Shown here one piece after another: positions 1 to 9,812 of a DNA stretch of 64,000 nucleotides. Positions within the stretch are counted from its first letter, which is position 1, and every line of letters begins with the position of its first letter. The notes below the pieces were generated by a model that did not search any database, was not told the origin of the DNA, and saw nothing but the letters and a program-made list of their open reading frames with translations. A program made the position numbers and the translations under genes. Origin of the DNA: Sphingomonadales bacterium (GTDB lineage Bacteria > Pseudomonadota > Alphaproteobacteria > Sphingomonadales > Sphingomonadaceae); NCBI GenBank assembly GCA_027491235.1, contig JAIXWO010000022.1:1-64000 (forward strand), read 5' to 3'.

Positions 1-195
<195 letters not shown>

Positions 196-334
196 TACGC
201 ATTGGAGTCCCACCATCAATGGCAACGCTGATAAGCGTGACATTGTGGAGGATATTCCAGCCACAAATAGTAAAAGTGCATCGATTTTACGGCAGGCCAG
301 TGGCCTGCCGATACCCTCAAGCACCAGCCTCATA

Positions 335-451
335 GCTTGGTGGCCATAGCGACTGTGCCCCACCCGATCCCATCCCGAACTCGGCCGTGAAACCAGTCAG
401 CGCCGATGGTACTACCGCTTAAGCGTTGGAAGAGTAGGACGTCGCCAGGCT
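335..451 (+). rRNA. rrf: 5S ribosomal RNA
   Basis: The typical 5S core is present: CCCACCCGATCCCATCCCG around 358-376, GAACTCGG following it, and the 3' strand GTCGCCAGGCTT closing with the 5' end near 335. The flanks at 319-328 and 457-466 are perfectly complementary over 10 bases (AAGCACCAGC against GCTGGTGCTT), which forms the precursor stem used in processing. End points are accurate to a few bases. Confidence 0.95.
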
Positions 452-533
452 TTGAAGCTGGTGCTTGAAGAGAAAAAACCCATTCACTTGTCTTTGGCCG
501 TTCGGCCGCATTCCAGCCGGACAGCAACGTTGA

Positions 534-616
<83 letters not shown>

Positions 617-651
617 ACCCCGGAAATCTCCTGTTTTTCTGGAATTTCAAG

Positions 652-674
652 AAGCTCCCTTCGGGGAGCTTTTT
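652..674 (+). terminator. rho-independent terminator after tRNA-fMet
   Basis: Stem AAGCTCCC / GGGAGCTT with a TTCG tetraloop, followed by a short T run. It would stop rrn transcription 40 nt after the tRNA. The same terminator follows the att copies at 12165 and 50487. Confidence 0.88.
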
Positions 675-693
675 GCGTTTTTGGGCCGCTGTA

Positions 694-714
694 AGCACTG
701 TGGAAGCAAGAAGG
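694..714 (+). repeat. Candidate integrase arm site, copy 1
   Basis: A 21-bp sequence (AGCACTGTGGAAGCAAG plus ARGG) found at 694, 12207 and 50264. It sits about 80 bp inside the left end of each unit and about 125 bp inside the right end of unit 2, the spacing expected of arm-type integrase sites. Role is inferred. Confidence 0.55.
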
Positions 715-1050
715 ATCGTAGAGTTGCGCAAACCCGCAGAAATCCTTGTGTTTTCAGACTGCCTCAAGGAACATGTTCGGCTCTTAACTCCGCATGGCGC
801 GCCACAAGAGCAGAACTTGCCAATATATCTTGGATGTTATGCGCGTGGATAACGCGCTGCTCCTCTATCACTAATCCATTCACCGTCGTCATGGGGGATC
901 ACAGACCTGATCCGACAACGACGATAAAATTCGTCATTGCGCCAGTTCCAACGTTACCGGACCAATTAGACCTGACGCACGTAATGGCGTTTAACCATCC
1001 AGCGATACGGAATTTGGAACCCATATACGAGAAGAGGGGCCATCAAGGGC
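715..1050. other. Left end of unit 1, no supported gene
   Basis: Open frames here lack ribosome binding sites, have no recognisable domain and have no codon bias of a gene. The stretch looks like decayed element DNA leading into the recombinase fragment that follows. Confidence 0.5.
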
Positions 1051-1248
1051 TTGTTGCCGCATGGGCCGCATAACGTCCGAGACGTCCTTGCAACCCATAT
1101 CTTGAAGCATACAGGCTCTTATGAGCAGGCTAGCTATGCCATCCAGGACACGCCTGAAACTGTAGCCAAACATTATGGCCGGTTCCTCCCACAGGATAAG
1201 GCTGCCTTGGCGGCGGAAACTTTGAATAAGGTTTGGCTCGCCGCGTAG
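1051..1248 (+). pseudogene. Tyrosine recombinase C-terminal fragment
   Basis: The frame encodes only the end of a phage-type integrase or recombinase. The segment PHNVRDVLATHILKHTG fits the catalytic H-x-x-R box, and KHYGRFLP fits the C-terminal tyrosine region (Y about 25 residues further on). The N-terminal and core-binding domains and the first catalytic Arg are absent, and the upstream sequence does not restore them. It is not a copy of the integrase at 48843: the motif residues differ, so it derives from another recombinase lineage. It points away from the tRNA. Best read as the scar of the gene that once mobilised unit 1 or of an older occupant of the site. Confidence 0.6.
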
Positions 1249-1383
1249 GCGCAGTGCGCGGACTTTGCCGGACTGGGCCTACCCTTGGTCGCCGTGGCCC
1301 ACTGGGCGCGACATAGTATTCTTCGAAGCACAACCACAAATGAAAATTGGGTTGGCAATTGTGCAACATCTAGGCCTCTATCG

Positions 1384-2598
1384 TTACCACGCTCCTGAGG
1401 CGTTGCTGCGCCAGCCAAGGGATTGATAAGCCGCATCAACAAGCGACTGCCCGCGCGGGTTGAGCAAGATGCCCGCACCCATGCGGTTCATCGTATAGCC
1501 AAAGCTCAGTTTGGCGCTTGGATCGGCAAATCCGATGCTGCCGCCCATGCCAACATGGCCAAAGCCGGCATCACCCAAAATGATGCTGTCGCCGCCTTGG
1601 TGCCGATTGTCTGTGCTCGCCATGAAGCCCATCGAAAAGCGCATCGGCTGCATCAACACCGCATCCATCTGTGTGGCCGCGCAAACGCGGCTCATCCGCT
1701 GGACCGTCTCGGCTTGCAACAGCGAGCCGCCGCCATTTGCGAGGGGGGCGTACATGCCCGCAAGGCCGCGCGCGTTCGTGATGCCATTCGCGCTGCCGAT
1801 TTCGGCTGCATGGATTTCGCGGGAATTGAAGTTTGCCTTGCCCTGATTGGTCAGGAAGAGCTGCGGCAGACTGCCCGGCTCAGTAGTCACCGCCTTGAAG
1901 AATCGGCTTTTAAAATTCACTTCGGCAGGGTCAGACGCGATCATTGGGGCAACACGCGGCTCCTCGCTCTCAGGCAGGCCGATATGGAAATCCAGCCCGA
2001 GAGGGGTCGCGATTTCGTCCCGGAAGAATGCAGAGAGCGGTTTTCCCGCGGCGAGCCGGACCAACTGACCAACGGTCCACGCATAGGTCAGCCCATGATA
2101 GCCTTGGCGTGTGCCGGGCTGCCAATGCGCCGCTTCGGCAGCGACCCGGTCCACCATATAGTCCCAATCGGCGATGCCGCCCGCTTTGATGGGGTCTCGC
2201 AAATGGGGGACGGGGGATGTGTGCGACAACATCATCGCGACCGTTGTTTCTTCTTTTCCTGCTGTTGCAAAGTCCGGCCAGAGATCGCCAACCAGCATGT
2301 CGTAATCGAGCAGGCCGCGCTCAAAGAGCATGTGGGCGCACAACGCGGTGGCTGCTTTGGTGCAGGAATAGACGATCGAAATCGTATCCTTTTCCCAAGC
2401 CGTCTTTGTGTCCGGATTGACAAGGCCGCCCCAAAGGTCGACGACCGTTCTTCCTTCATGCGATAAGCAGACGCTTGCCCCCACTTCGTTGCGTTCGACG
2501 AAGTTGGCCCGGAACTCTGTGAGGACGCCCGAGAATTCAGGGGCGCAATGGCCAGAGATCGTGAGGCCATTGTCGAGCGTTTCGCTGATGGCGGTCAT
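1384..2598 (-). CDS. Serine beta-lactamase-family esterase
   Basis: A 404-residue protein of the class C beta-lactamase / EstB-type carboxylesterase family. The nucleophile motif SxxK is seen as SCTK at residues 78-81, with a Tyr-containing segment at about 167-172 that fits the second catalytic motif, and glycine-rich GHVGMGGSIGFAD near the C terminus. No signal peptide, so cytoplasmic. The start is set at 2598 because its ATG overlaps the stop of the upstream monooxygenase as ATGA, which implies translational coupling. Next to a Baeyer-Villiger monooxygenase the obvious job is hydrolysis of the ester that enzyme makes from a ketone. The substrate is not deducible. Family call is firm; the pairing is inferred from context. 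Confidence 0.85.
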   Translation of the reverse strand: MTAISETLDNGLTISGHCAPEFSGVLTEFRANFVERNEVGASVCLSHEGRTVVDLWGGLVNPDTKTAWEKDTISIVYSCTKAATALCAHMLFERGLLDYDMLVGDLWPDFATAGKEETTVAMMLSHTSPVPHLRDPIKAGGIADWDYMVDRVAAEAAHWQPGTRQGYHGLTYAWTVGQLVRLAAGKPLSAFFRDEIATPLGLDFHIGLPESEEPRVAPMIASDPAEVNFKSRFFKAVTTEPGSLPQLFLTNQGKANFNSREIHAAEIGSANGITNARGLAGMYAPLANGGGSLLQAETVQRMSRVCAATQMDAVLMQPMRFSMGFMASTDNRHQGGDSIILGDAGFGHVGMGGSIGFADPSAKLSFGYTMNRMGAGILLNPRGQSLVDAAYQSLGWRSNASGAW

Positions 2599-4571
2599 GA
2601 CAGAAGAAAGTCCTCGTGCTTGAAATCCTTGGTCATTTTCCAATAATCGACCAATCGGTAGGGGAGCAAGGCAAAGACGCGGCCGGCGTCATTGCGATAC
2701 CAGTTGGTGAGGCCCTTGTGCGTCCAGACCATGTTGGCGTGGAGGGCATCGACCTCGGCGACATAGTCGTCATGTGCCTCGCGCCGGACGTCGATGGCCT
2801 TGGCGTCGCCCTCGAGGATTTCCTGCAGGCAAGCAAGGATCAGACGGACCTGACATTCGGTGATGAAGATGACGTTGCCGCCATGCGCCAGACCTGTGTT
2901 CGGACCCATAAGAATGAAAAAGTTTGGAAACTCCGGAACCATCGTTCCGAGATAGGCTGTGGCATCGTCTGGCCCCCAGAACTCGTGCAGGTCGCGGCCT
3001 TGCTTTCCCGTGATCTTCATCGGCGCGAGCATCTTGCTGGCCTGGAAGCCAGTTGCGTAGATGAGTACGTCTGCCTCAATCGTGCGGCCATCGGCCATCA
3101 CAACCCCTTCAGGCACGATCTGCGCGATCTGGTCTGTGACCAGTTCGACATTGGGCCGCTGGAGCATGTCGAACCAGTTATTGTCGATCAGAATGCGCTT
3201 CCCATAAGGCGGATAGGACGGCGTTACCTTTTCAATGAGCGGCGAGTCTTCGCCCAGCTTGGCGCGCAGATAGCGCTCCATATACAGGCGGTGGCGGGCA
3301 TTGATTTGGCTGATTGATTTGCCACCGTCGTCCCACGTCGGGTCAACCTGCAGCGAGGCATGAAGGCCATCGGCAAAGGCCCAGAACAGCTGGAAGCGAT
3401 ACCAGCGCGCGAAAGAGGGAATATGCGCCAGCGCCCATTTCATCCCGCCCGACACTTCGGCGAAATAATTGGGGTTGGGCACGACCCAGTGTGGTGATCG
3501 CTGCAGGATGGTCAATTGGGCAACGTCCGGGGCTATTGTCGGCCCGACCTGCTGGCCGGAAGCGCCCGTGCCAATCATGACGACCTTCTTGTCGCTCAGG
3601 TCGAGGCTCGCATCCCATTGGGCCGTGTGCAGTGCGACGCCCGCAAACGTGTCTCGGCCCGGAATGTCCGGCAATTTCGGCCGGTTGAGGACGCCGACCG
3701 CCGAAATCACAGCTTTCGCCGACAACTGTTCGGTGCGGCCATCACTGGTGCGCGTGGTTACTGTCCATGTTGCAGACGCATCATCATACTCGGCTGAAAC
3801 GACTTCGGTTTCGAACTGAATATGGTCGCGGATGGCATATCGATCCGTCGCATCTTCGAAATAGCTCCACAGCTCGTCGCGCTTGGCAAAAAAGTGCGAC
3901 CAATCATGGTTCAGGAAAAAGGAATAAGAATAGAAATGGTTGGGTGTGTCCACGCCACAGCCGGGATAGAAATTTTCATACCAACTGCCACCGACCGCTG
4001 AGTTCTTCTCAATGATGGTGAAGGGAATGCCCGCTTCCTTGAGCCGGATGCCGGCACAAACGCCCGACATGCCCGCCCCGATGATGACGACCGGAAAAGC
4101 CGCCAGTTTTTCAGGAGCGGGCTCATGCCGCCAATTGAGGCCACGGGGATCGGGCTGGATTGCTTCCAGATCTTCCCGCATCATTGAAACATAATCAGCG
4201 CTGACGTCTTCACCAACCGCGATGCTCAGCATTTCCCGCAGGTCTTCTCCGTCTGGAATGGGTGGCAGAGCCCTGCCGGTGCGCGCATGGTCGAGCAGCG
4301 CATCGGCAAGGCGCGTGCGAATTTCAGAGCGCAATTCTTCCGGCATCTTTTCGTGGTAATTCATTGGGCCGCTAATATGTGGCTGCGCACGCGCCAGCAG
4401 CGACCGGTCTCCCGTGATTTGAACAAGCACCAGCATCAGGGTGGCGGCATCCGCCTCTTCAAGCGAAGCCCGCAATTTAGCAGGGTCAGCGGACAGCACG
4501 TCCAGCACATTTGCCGACGATTTACCGTCGTCTCGTTTCAGCGCGTCCAATCCCATACTCCCTGGAAACAT
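2595..4571 (-). CDS. Baeyer-Villiger monooxygenase (FAD/NADPH)
   Basis: A 658-residue flavoprotein. It has an FAD Rossmann motif GAGMSG at about 165-170, the Baeyer-Villiger fingerprint FAGVALHTAQWD at 309-320 (F-x-G-x3-H-x3-W-D), and the NADPH motif GTGASG at 334-339. The roughly 150-residue N-terminal extension before the first Rossmann motif is typical of 4-hydroxyacetophenone monooxygenase-like members, which turn aryl ketones into esters. The ATG at 4571 is chosen over a TTG at 4586 because AAGAGA lies about seven bases upstream. First gene of a two-gene operon with the esterase, divergent from the TonB receptor across an 87-bp promoter region that contains a palindrome. Substrate class (aryl or cyclic ketone) is inference. 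Confidence 0.9.
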   Translation of the reverse strand: MFPGSMGLDALKRDDGKSSANVLDVLSADPAKLRASLEEADAATLMLVLVQITGDRSLLARAQPHISGPMNYHEKMPEELRSEIRTRLADALLDHARTGRALPPIPDGEDLREMLSIAVGEDVSADYVSMMREDLEAIQPDPRGLNWRHEPAPEKLAAFPVVIIGAGMSGVCAGIRLKEAGIPFTIIEKNSAVGGSWYENFYPGCGVDTPNHFYSYSFFLNHDWSHFFAKRDELWSYFEDATDRYAIRDHIQFETEVVSAEYDDASATWTVTTRTSDGRTEQLSAKAVISAVGVLNRPKLPDIPGRDTFAGVALHTAQWDASLDLSDKKVVMIGTGASGQQVGPTIAPDVAQLTILQRSPHWVVPNPNYFAEVSGGMKWALAHIPSFARWYRFQLFWAFADGLHASLQVDPTWDDGGKSISQINARHRLYMERYLRAKLGEDSPLIEKVTPSYPPYGKRILIDNNWFDMLQRPNVELVTDQIAQIVPEGVVMADGRTIEADVLIYATGFQASKMLAPMKITGKQGRDLHEFWGPDDATAYLGTMVPEFPNFFILMGPNTGLAHGGNVIFITECQVRLILACLQEILEGDAKAIDVRREAHDDYVAEVDALHANMVWTHKGLTNWYRNDAGRVFALLPYRLVDYWKMTKDFKHEDFLLS

Positions 4572-4603
4572 CAATATCTCTTGCAATCTACTTAGCTTAA
4601 CAG

Positions 4604-4625
4604 TTATCTACGCACCAGTAGATAA
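4604..4625. promoter_or_regulatory. Palindromic operator in divergent promoter
   Basis: TTATCTAC-GCACCA-GTAGATAA: perfect 8-bp arms around a 6-bp spacer, in the 87 bp between the monooxygenase and the TonB receptor. A related site TTAC-N6-GTAG lies in front of the alcohol dehydrogenase (11682). The TetR-family gene at 9805 is the likely ligand; binding is inferred. Confidence 0.65.
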
Positions 4626-4658
4626 AAATGGCACTCAGTTGTGCATAGGGGAGAAGCT

Positions 4659-6929
4659 ATGGGAAAGCATTTAGGCGTTTCGGCCGATATTCTGTCGTCA
4701 ACTCTCATCAACCATCGGAAATCGGGGCTTCTTGCTCTGCTGGCGGCGGGCACTGCGATGACCGCGTCGCCGGCATTGGCGCAGGCGCAGCCCGAGAATG
4801 ACGGGCTCGCCGACATTGTGGTGACAGCCACCCGCAGTGCTGAATCCTTGTCCAAGGTCGCGGCGTCGATCTCTGCTGTGTCAGAAGAGGCGCTGGGCGC
4901 TGGCGGCATCAAGGATGTCGCATCACTTTCCTCCGCTATTCCCAATTTGTCGGTAGGCGACCAGTTCGGCGTCAACCGGATCTTTATCCGCGGGATCGGG
5001 ATGACGAGCATCGATCTCGGCGCCGATGGCGGCGTTGCCTTCCTGCAGGATGGGGCGCAGGTCGCTCGTCCTGCAGCCCAGCTATCCGGCTTTTATGATC
5101 TGGAGCGCGTCGAAGTGCTGCGGGGACCGCAGGGCACACTTTATGGTCGTAGCGCCACCGCTGGCGCGATCAACTTGATCACCAAGCGTCCAACCGCGGA
5201 GCTGGAAGGCTATGCCCGTGGCACTTACGGCAATTACAACGCTGTCGCACTGGAAGGCGCGGTCGGCGGCCCAATTTCCGGTGACAAGTTGATGGTGCGT
5301 GTCGCTGGCAAATATGATCGCCGCGACGGCTATGGGATCAACCAGTTCACCGGCAAGGACATCGATAACCGCGACGCCTATGCGTTCCGTGGGACTCTGC
5401 TGGCAAAGCCAAGCGACGATGTCGAAATCCTGCTGTCAGGTGAATATTTTCACGAAGATGACCGCAACTACGCCTTCCATTATTTCGGCCCAACGGTCTC
5501 TCCCGAGAATTTCCTCGGATCGCTTGTCGGCGGTCAGTCTTTGTTCACGGTCGCAGCCGCTGCAGGCAAAGAGCCCAATCTGCGTGACATTTATTCGGAT
5601 CAGGAGCCGCTCAATCGCCGGCATGGCTATAGCTTTACCGGAACGATTGACTGGACCCCCGGCGACTGGGACGTGAAATCGATCACGTCCTATCGCAAAT
5701 TCGTTCGTTTCAACCGCGACGATCTTGATGCCTCGAACGCCAATATGTTCGGGCAGAACAATTACGATGAAGACAGCAAGACCTTCAGTCAGGAATTTGT
5801 CGCATCCTATAAGAGCGATAAATATGATCTGCTCTTTGGTGCAATGTACTTCAACGAGGAGCTTTACGGCAGTGTGCGCGTGCCGTTGACGAACCTCGCC
5901 GTCTTGCTGAAACTCGCAGGTCAGGCGCCGCCAGCCACGCCCAACAATGCCTTTGACGGACTGAACTATCAGCAGTTGGGCACGGTCAATATCAATGCGC
6001 TCGGTTTCTACGCGCAAGGCAGCTACGCGCTGACGGACAAGCTGAAGCTGACTGCAGGCGGCCGCTTCAGCTATGAAAAGCGCAAGGGCGAAGGTTCATT
6101 CGATTTCTTGTCGTCCGTTTCGACTGACAAGGCGAAGAGCTGGAACGCCTTCACGCCGACCGTGTCGCTCAACTATCAGGCGACCGACAATACGCTGCTC
6201 TATGCGACGGTCACGCGCGGCTTCAAATCTGGTGTGATCAACATCGGGTCGCGCAACGACGTCATTAATCCGGAATATGTCTGGAGCTATGAAATCGGAT
6301 TGAAGACCAGCACGCTTGATAACAAGCTGCAGGCCAATCTCGCCGGGTTCTACATGGACTATAGCGATCTTCAGGTTGGGTTTGTGGACGCAGCCAGCGT
6401 CGTGACCACCGTTAATGCGGCGTCGGCGCGCAACTATGGACTGGAGGCGGAACTGCGGGCCCGTCCGGCCCAAGGCCTGACGCTCGAAGTGTTCGGAACC
6501 TATCTGAGTGCCAAGTATCGCAAGTTCACAAGCGGCGATTACCGTCAGGGTTTTGCGCAGGTGAATTTGGCGGGCAAACGCCTGTCGAACGCACCTGAGT
6601 TTTCCTTCCGTGCCGGTGGCGACTATGATCTTCCGCTTAATATGTCTGGCAAGCTGAACCTGCGCGCCGATGTAAACTGGCAGGGCCGCGTCTTCTTCAC
6701 TGAGTTCAACAACGCGGATGCGACGCAAAAGGGCTATGCGTTGATGAACGCTGGTTTGCGTTATTCCTCGGAGGACGGGCGCTGGTCGGTGGATGTCTGG
6801 GGCCGGAACCTCGCTGACAAGCTGGTTGTGACCAACAACATCATCACGGCACCTCTGTTCAGCAGTGTCCGGGTTGGTTCGGTTGCGCCGCCGCGCACTG
6901 TTGGCGTGACCCTCGGGGTGAACTTCTAA
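4659..6929 (+). CDS. TonB-dependent outer membrane receptor
   Basis: A 756-residue outer membrane transporter. A signal peptide runs to about ALAQA, followed at once by a TonB box (DIVVTATR), a plug domain with the LERVEVLRGPQGTLYGR signature, a long beta-barrel with alternating aromatic strands, and a C-terminal phenylalanine (GVTLGVNF) typical of barrel insertion. The ATG at 4659 has AGGGGAGAAG just upstream and is preferred over a GTG at 4641. Lies 14 bp before the P450 gene, so they are probably co-transcribed. It belongs to the catabolic type of sphingomonad receptor, not an obvious siderophore system; it presumably imports the hydrophobic substrate of unit 1. The ligand is unknown. Confidence 0.9.
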   Translation: MGKHLGVSADILSSTLINHRKSGLLALLAAGTAMTASPALAQAQPENDGLADIVVTATRSAESLSKVAASISAVSEEALGAGGIKDVASLSSAIPNLSVGDQFGVNRIFIRGIGMTSIDLGADGGVAFLQDGAQVARPAAQLSGFYDLERVEVLRGPQGTLYGRSATAGAINLITKRPTAELEGYARGTYGNYNAVALEGAVGGPISGDKLMVRVAGKYDRRDGYGINQFTGKDIDNRDAYAFRGTLLAKPSDDVEILLSGEYFHEDDRNYAFHYFGPTVSPENFLGSLVGGQSLFTVAAAAGKEPNLRDIYSDQEPLNRRHGYSFTGTIDWTPGDWDVKSITSYRKFVRFNRDDLDASNANMFGQNNYDEDSKTFSQEFVASYKSDKYDLLFGAMYFNEELYGSVRVPLTNLAVLLKLAGQAPPATPNNAFDGLNYQQLGTVNINALGFYAQGSYALTDKLKLTAGGRFSYEKRKGEGSFDFLSSVSTDKAKSWNAFTPTVSLNYQATDNTLLYATVTRGFKSGVINIGSRNDVINPEYVWSYEIGLKTSTLDNKLQANLAGFYMDYSDLQVGFVDAASVVTTVNAASARNYGLEAELRARPAQGLTLEVFGTYLSAKYRKFTSGDYRQGFAQVNLAGKRLSNAPEFSFRAGGDYDLPLNMSGKLNLRADVNWQGRVFFTEFNNADATQKGYALMNAGLRYSSEDGRWSVDVWGRNLADKLVVTNNIITAPLFSSVRVGSVAPPRTVGVTLGVNF

Positions 6930-6943
6930 AAAGAGCTCAGAAC

Positions 6944-8179
6944 ATGACAGAGGGTAAGGTCCGGTTTGATCCAAGTGATCCCCAGCTCAAGCTGGATCCT
7001 TACCCTCTGTTCAAGGCCCTACGTGAACAAGACCCTGTCCACTTCTGCGATTTGGGCTTCTGGGTGGCCACTCGTTACGATGATCTGCGCGCGGTTGTGA
7101 TGGACCGTGAGAATTTCGGACAGGGCGATTTCATCAAGAATATCCAGCTCTTTTACGGGCCGGACTTCGACGTTCTGTCCCACGCCTCCTATCGCTGGCT
7201 TTCCGAGATATTCCTCTATCAGGATCCGCCGCGCCACACCCGCGTCCGCGGACTGGTCACACAAGCGCTGACCGCCCGACGCGTCACGGAAATGCGGCCG
7301 CGCGTTCAAGCCATTGCAGATCGGCTGCTGGATGCGGTTGCCGCTGACGGTCAGATGGAGGTCATCCATCAATTCGCTTATAAATTCCCGACCCTTGTTA
7401 TGTGTGACATGCTGGGGCTATCGTCCGAAGAAGCGTCGGACGAGGTGCTTTCGCAGCTCAATCAGGCCATTGCCGACGCCTTTGTCGTCTTTGAAATGCG
7501 CGCTTTCCCCGACGATGTGCTCGCGCTGGCGGACCGGCAGATCGAGTTTCTGGAAGACTTCTTTGGCAAGGTGTTCGCCGCGCGACGCCTGAACCCGCAA
7601 GATGATCTTGCGACAGGGCTTGTGAATGCGCGGGACGAAACGGGCCCGCTGTCTGATCATGAAATGGCGACCGTCGCCATCGGCCTCTTCGGGGCTGGCT
7701 TTGAGACAACCGCACACATGATCGGCAACGGCCTTTTGGCGCTGCATAGTTATCCCGATCAATGGGCTAAGCTCGTCGCGAACCCGGCGCTTGCAGCATC
7801 GGCGACTGAGGAAATGCTGCGCTACGAAAGCTCGCTGATTGGATCCAACCGGACGGCCTTTCGCGACGTCGTTCTGGGTGGAAAGACGATCAAGGCAGGG
7901 GAGCGCATCCTGACGCTGTTGGCGGCGGGCAACCGCGATCCGGCGGTGTTCGAGGATCCCGACCGTTTTGATATCGAGCGCAAAGGCCCCCGCCATTTGT
8001 CCTTTGGCGGCGGCATTCACTTCTGCGTCGGAGCGGAGCTGGCCCGGTTGGAGGGGGAAATCGCGTTGACCACTTTGGCCTTGCGCTTCCCTAGCCTGAA
8101 CGTCGATATCAGCTCAGCCCGTTGGCGGCAGGAAGGCTTTATGTTTCGCGGCCTGACGGACCTAAAGGCGAGTTGGTAA
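6944..8179 (+). CDS. Cytochrome P450 monooxygenase
   Basis: A soluble bacterial P450 of 411 residues. The I-helix oxygen-activation motif is GAGFETT at 250-256, the K-helix ExxR is E290 to R293 (EMLR), and the haem loop is FGGGIHFCVG at 354-363 with the proximal Cys at 361. No membrane anchor. No ferredoxin or ferredoxin reductase adjoins it, so electrons must come from elsewhere; the only reductase of that type in the window is at 41934, in unit 2. Directly after the TonB receptor. It converges with the ligase gene, with 19 bp between the stops and no terminator. Expected to hydroxylate the imported compound; substrate unknown. Confidence 0.92.
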   Translation: MTEGKVRFDPSDPQLKLDPYPLFKALREQDPVHFCDLGFWVATRYDDLRAVVMDRENFGQGDFIKNIQLFYGPDFDVLSHASYRWLSEIFLYQDPPRHTRVRGLVTQALTARRVTEMRPRVQAIADRLLDAVAADGQMEVIHQFAYKFPTLVMCDMLGLSSEEASDEVLSQLNQAIADAFVVFEMRAFPDDVLALADRQIEFLEDFFGKVFAARRLNPQDDLATGLVNARDETGPLSDHEMATVAIGLFGAGFETTAHMIGNGLLALHSYPDQWAKLVANPALAASATEEMLRYESSLIGSNRTAFRDVVLGGKTIKAGERILTLLAAGNRDPAVFEDPDRFDIERKGPRHLSFGGGIHFCVGAELARLEGEIALTTLALRFPSLNVDISSARWRQEGFMFRGLTDLKASW

Positions 8180-8198
8180 CCGTCTAAGTCAACGCGCG

Positions 8199-9812
8199 TT
8201 AGATCCGATCCTTCTTCAGCCGGATGCCGGCCGCTTCACGGTCCCAGGTGTCGGGCGTTATGCCTTCAGTCCGCAATTCCGCTTTCATGACCTTGGCCGT
8301 CGGCGTCTTGGGTAACTCCTCCATCACCCGGACGTAACGCGGCACCATGAAATAGGGCATACGCGCGACAAGAAACTCCATCAGGCTGACAAGATCAATC
8401 TGAACGCCCGGCACAGGGGCAATGACGGCCATCACCTCGTCTTCGGAATACTCGCTCGGCACACCGATGACCGCGGCTTCCCGCACATCGGGGTGGGCGG
8501 TGACGTCATTTTCCACCTCGAAACTGGAGATATTCTCGCCGCGGCGTCGGATGGCATCTTTCACCCGATCTACGAAGTAAAAATAGCCCTCGGAATCCCT
8601 GCGGAATGCATCGCCGGTGTGGAACCAACCATTGCGCCATGCCTTGGCCGTCGCTTCGGGGTTCTTGTGATAGCCGCTGTTCATGGCCCAGGGGCGATCC
8701 GTCCGGACGATCATCTCGCCGACGCTTCCCTCAGGGACTTCGCAGTCATTCTCATCGACCAGCCTTACGTCGACGCCGGGCCGGATCGTGCCGCAGGTGC
8801 CAAGCTTCTTGGGGTTCGCCTCCGAAACGATGGGCGACGAAATCTCCGTCATGTTGAAGATCGTAAACACATCGATGCCGAAGCGTTCATGGAAAGGGCC
8901 AGCCGCATCGGTAAGGGGAACCATGAAGGCAACGCGCACCTGATGATCCCGGTCGTCGGACGCAGGTGGGCGTTTGATCAGGAAGGTCGCCATGACGCCC
9001 AGCAGGAAAATCACAGTCGTCTCGGTCCGGCGTACAAAGTCCCAGAAGGTATCCGTCGAGAAATTTTCCATCAGCGCAATCGATCCACCGCGCGCCAGCA
9101 TGACAAATGGGATGCCTAGCCCGCCGATGTGGAAGATCGGCATGTTCACCAGATACCGATCTTCTCCGGTCACGAAATGCCAGCTCTCTGGGCCAGCGTT
9201 AGTGTAGAGGTGTAGGTAGGAGGATAAGACGCCCTTGGAGGGGCCGGTTGTTCCGGACGTGTAAATGATCGACTGGATGTCCCAAGGCTCAATGGGACGA
9301 TCAAGTGTTGCCAGATCATCCTCACGGCCGGTCACAGCATGGAAGTCATGCACGCTGAAACCTTGGAGGGCTGGTGGTGTTCCGAGGGCTATGATCGACC
9401 GTATCGACGCCGTGTCGACATCGCTCAGCCGATCAAGCAGCGCGGCATGGGCGATGAGCAGCGTTGCATCGGAATTGGCCAGCACATGTTCAAGGATCGC
9501 GCCGCGATATGCGGTATTAAAGGGGACAAAAACTGCCCCCAGATAGTTGATGGCGTAAAATGTAACCAACGCCTCGCGGCCATTCTGCATCCAGACCGCA
9601 ACATGCTCGCCCCGCTTGACGCCAAGCGTCTGGAGGCCAGCCGCTTTGGCAACAACGAGGGCGCGCAGTTCCGCATAGGTCCAGCTGCTGCCATCTTCAA
9701 AAACGGCGTACACGGCGTCAGGCTGCTTGTCTGCCCAATCATCAATCAGGTAGCGCAGCACGCAAATGCGCCGATCCAGAACGCGTGGGTCATGATGATT
9801 GAGATCAGCCAC
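8199..9812 (-). CDS. Acyl-CoA ligase (AMP-binding superfamily)
   Basis: A 537-residue adenylate-forming enzyme. The phosphate loop YTSGTTGPSKG is at about 184-194, a TGD motif (WFHTGD) follows in the C-terminal half, and the catalytic lysine lies in TPTAKVMKAEL close to the C terminus; the usual glycine before that lysine is alanine here. The start is GTG at 9812, supported by GCAGGAG six bases upstream, and overlaps the end of the TetR gene by 8 bp. It activates a carboxylic acid (fatty, cyclic or aromatic) to its CoA thioester. Third gene of the operon alcohol dehydrogenase, TetR, ligase. Substrate not identified. Confidence 0.87.
   Translation of the reverse strand: MADLNHHDPRVLDRRICVLRYLIDDWADKQPDAVYAVFEDGSSWTYAELRALVVAKAAGLQTLGVKRGEHVAVWMQNGREALVTFYAINYLGAVFVPFNTAYRGAILEHVLANSDATLLIAHAALLDRLSDVDTASIRSIIALGTPPALQGFSVHDFHAVTGREDDLATLDRPIEPWDIQSIIYTSGTTGPSKGVLSSYLHLYTNAGPESWHFVTGEDRYLVNMPIFHIGGLGIPFVMLARGGSIALMENFSTDTFWDFVRRTETTVIFLLGVMATFLIKRPPASDDRDHQVRVAFMVPLTDAAGPFHERFGIDVFTIFNMTEISSPIVSEANPKKLGTCGTIRPGVDVRLVDENDCEVPEGSVGEMIVRTDRPWAMNSGYHKNPEATAKAWRNGWFHTGDAFRRDSEGYFYFVDRVKDAIRRRGENISSFEVENDVTAHPDVREAAVIGVPSEYSEDEVMAVIAPVPGVQIDLVSLMEFLVARMPYFMVPRYVRVMEELPKTPTAKVMKAELRTEGITPDTWDREAAGIRLKKDRI

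Noticed and set aside
681-1073. A 130-codon frame just after the rrn terminator
   Set aside because: It begins inside the repeat shared with unit 2, has no binding site and no domain.
1423-2466. Long rightward open frame opposite the esterase
   Set aside because: It is the antisense shadow of a gene with a clear family, motif and operon overlap; the shadow shows no domain.
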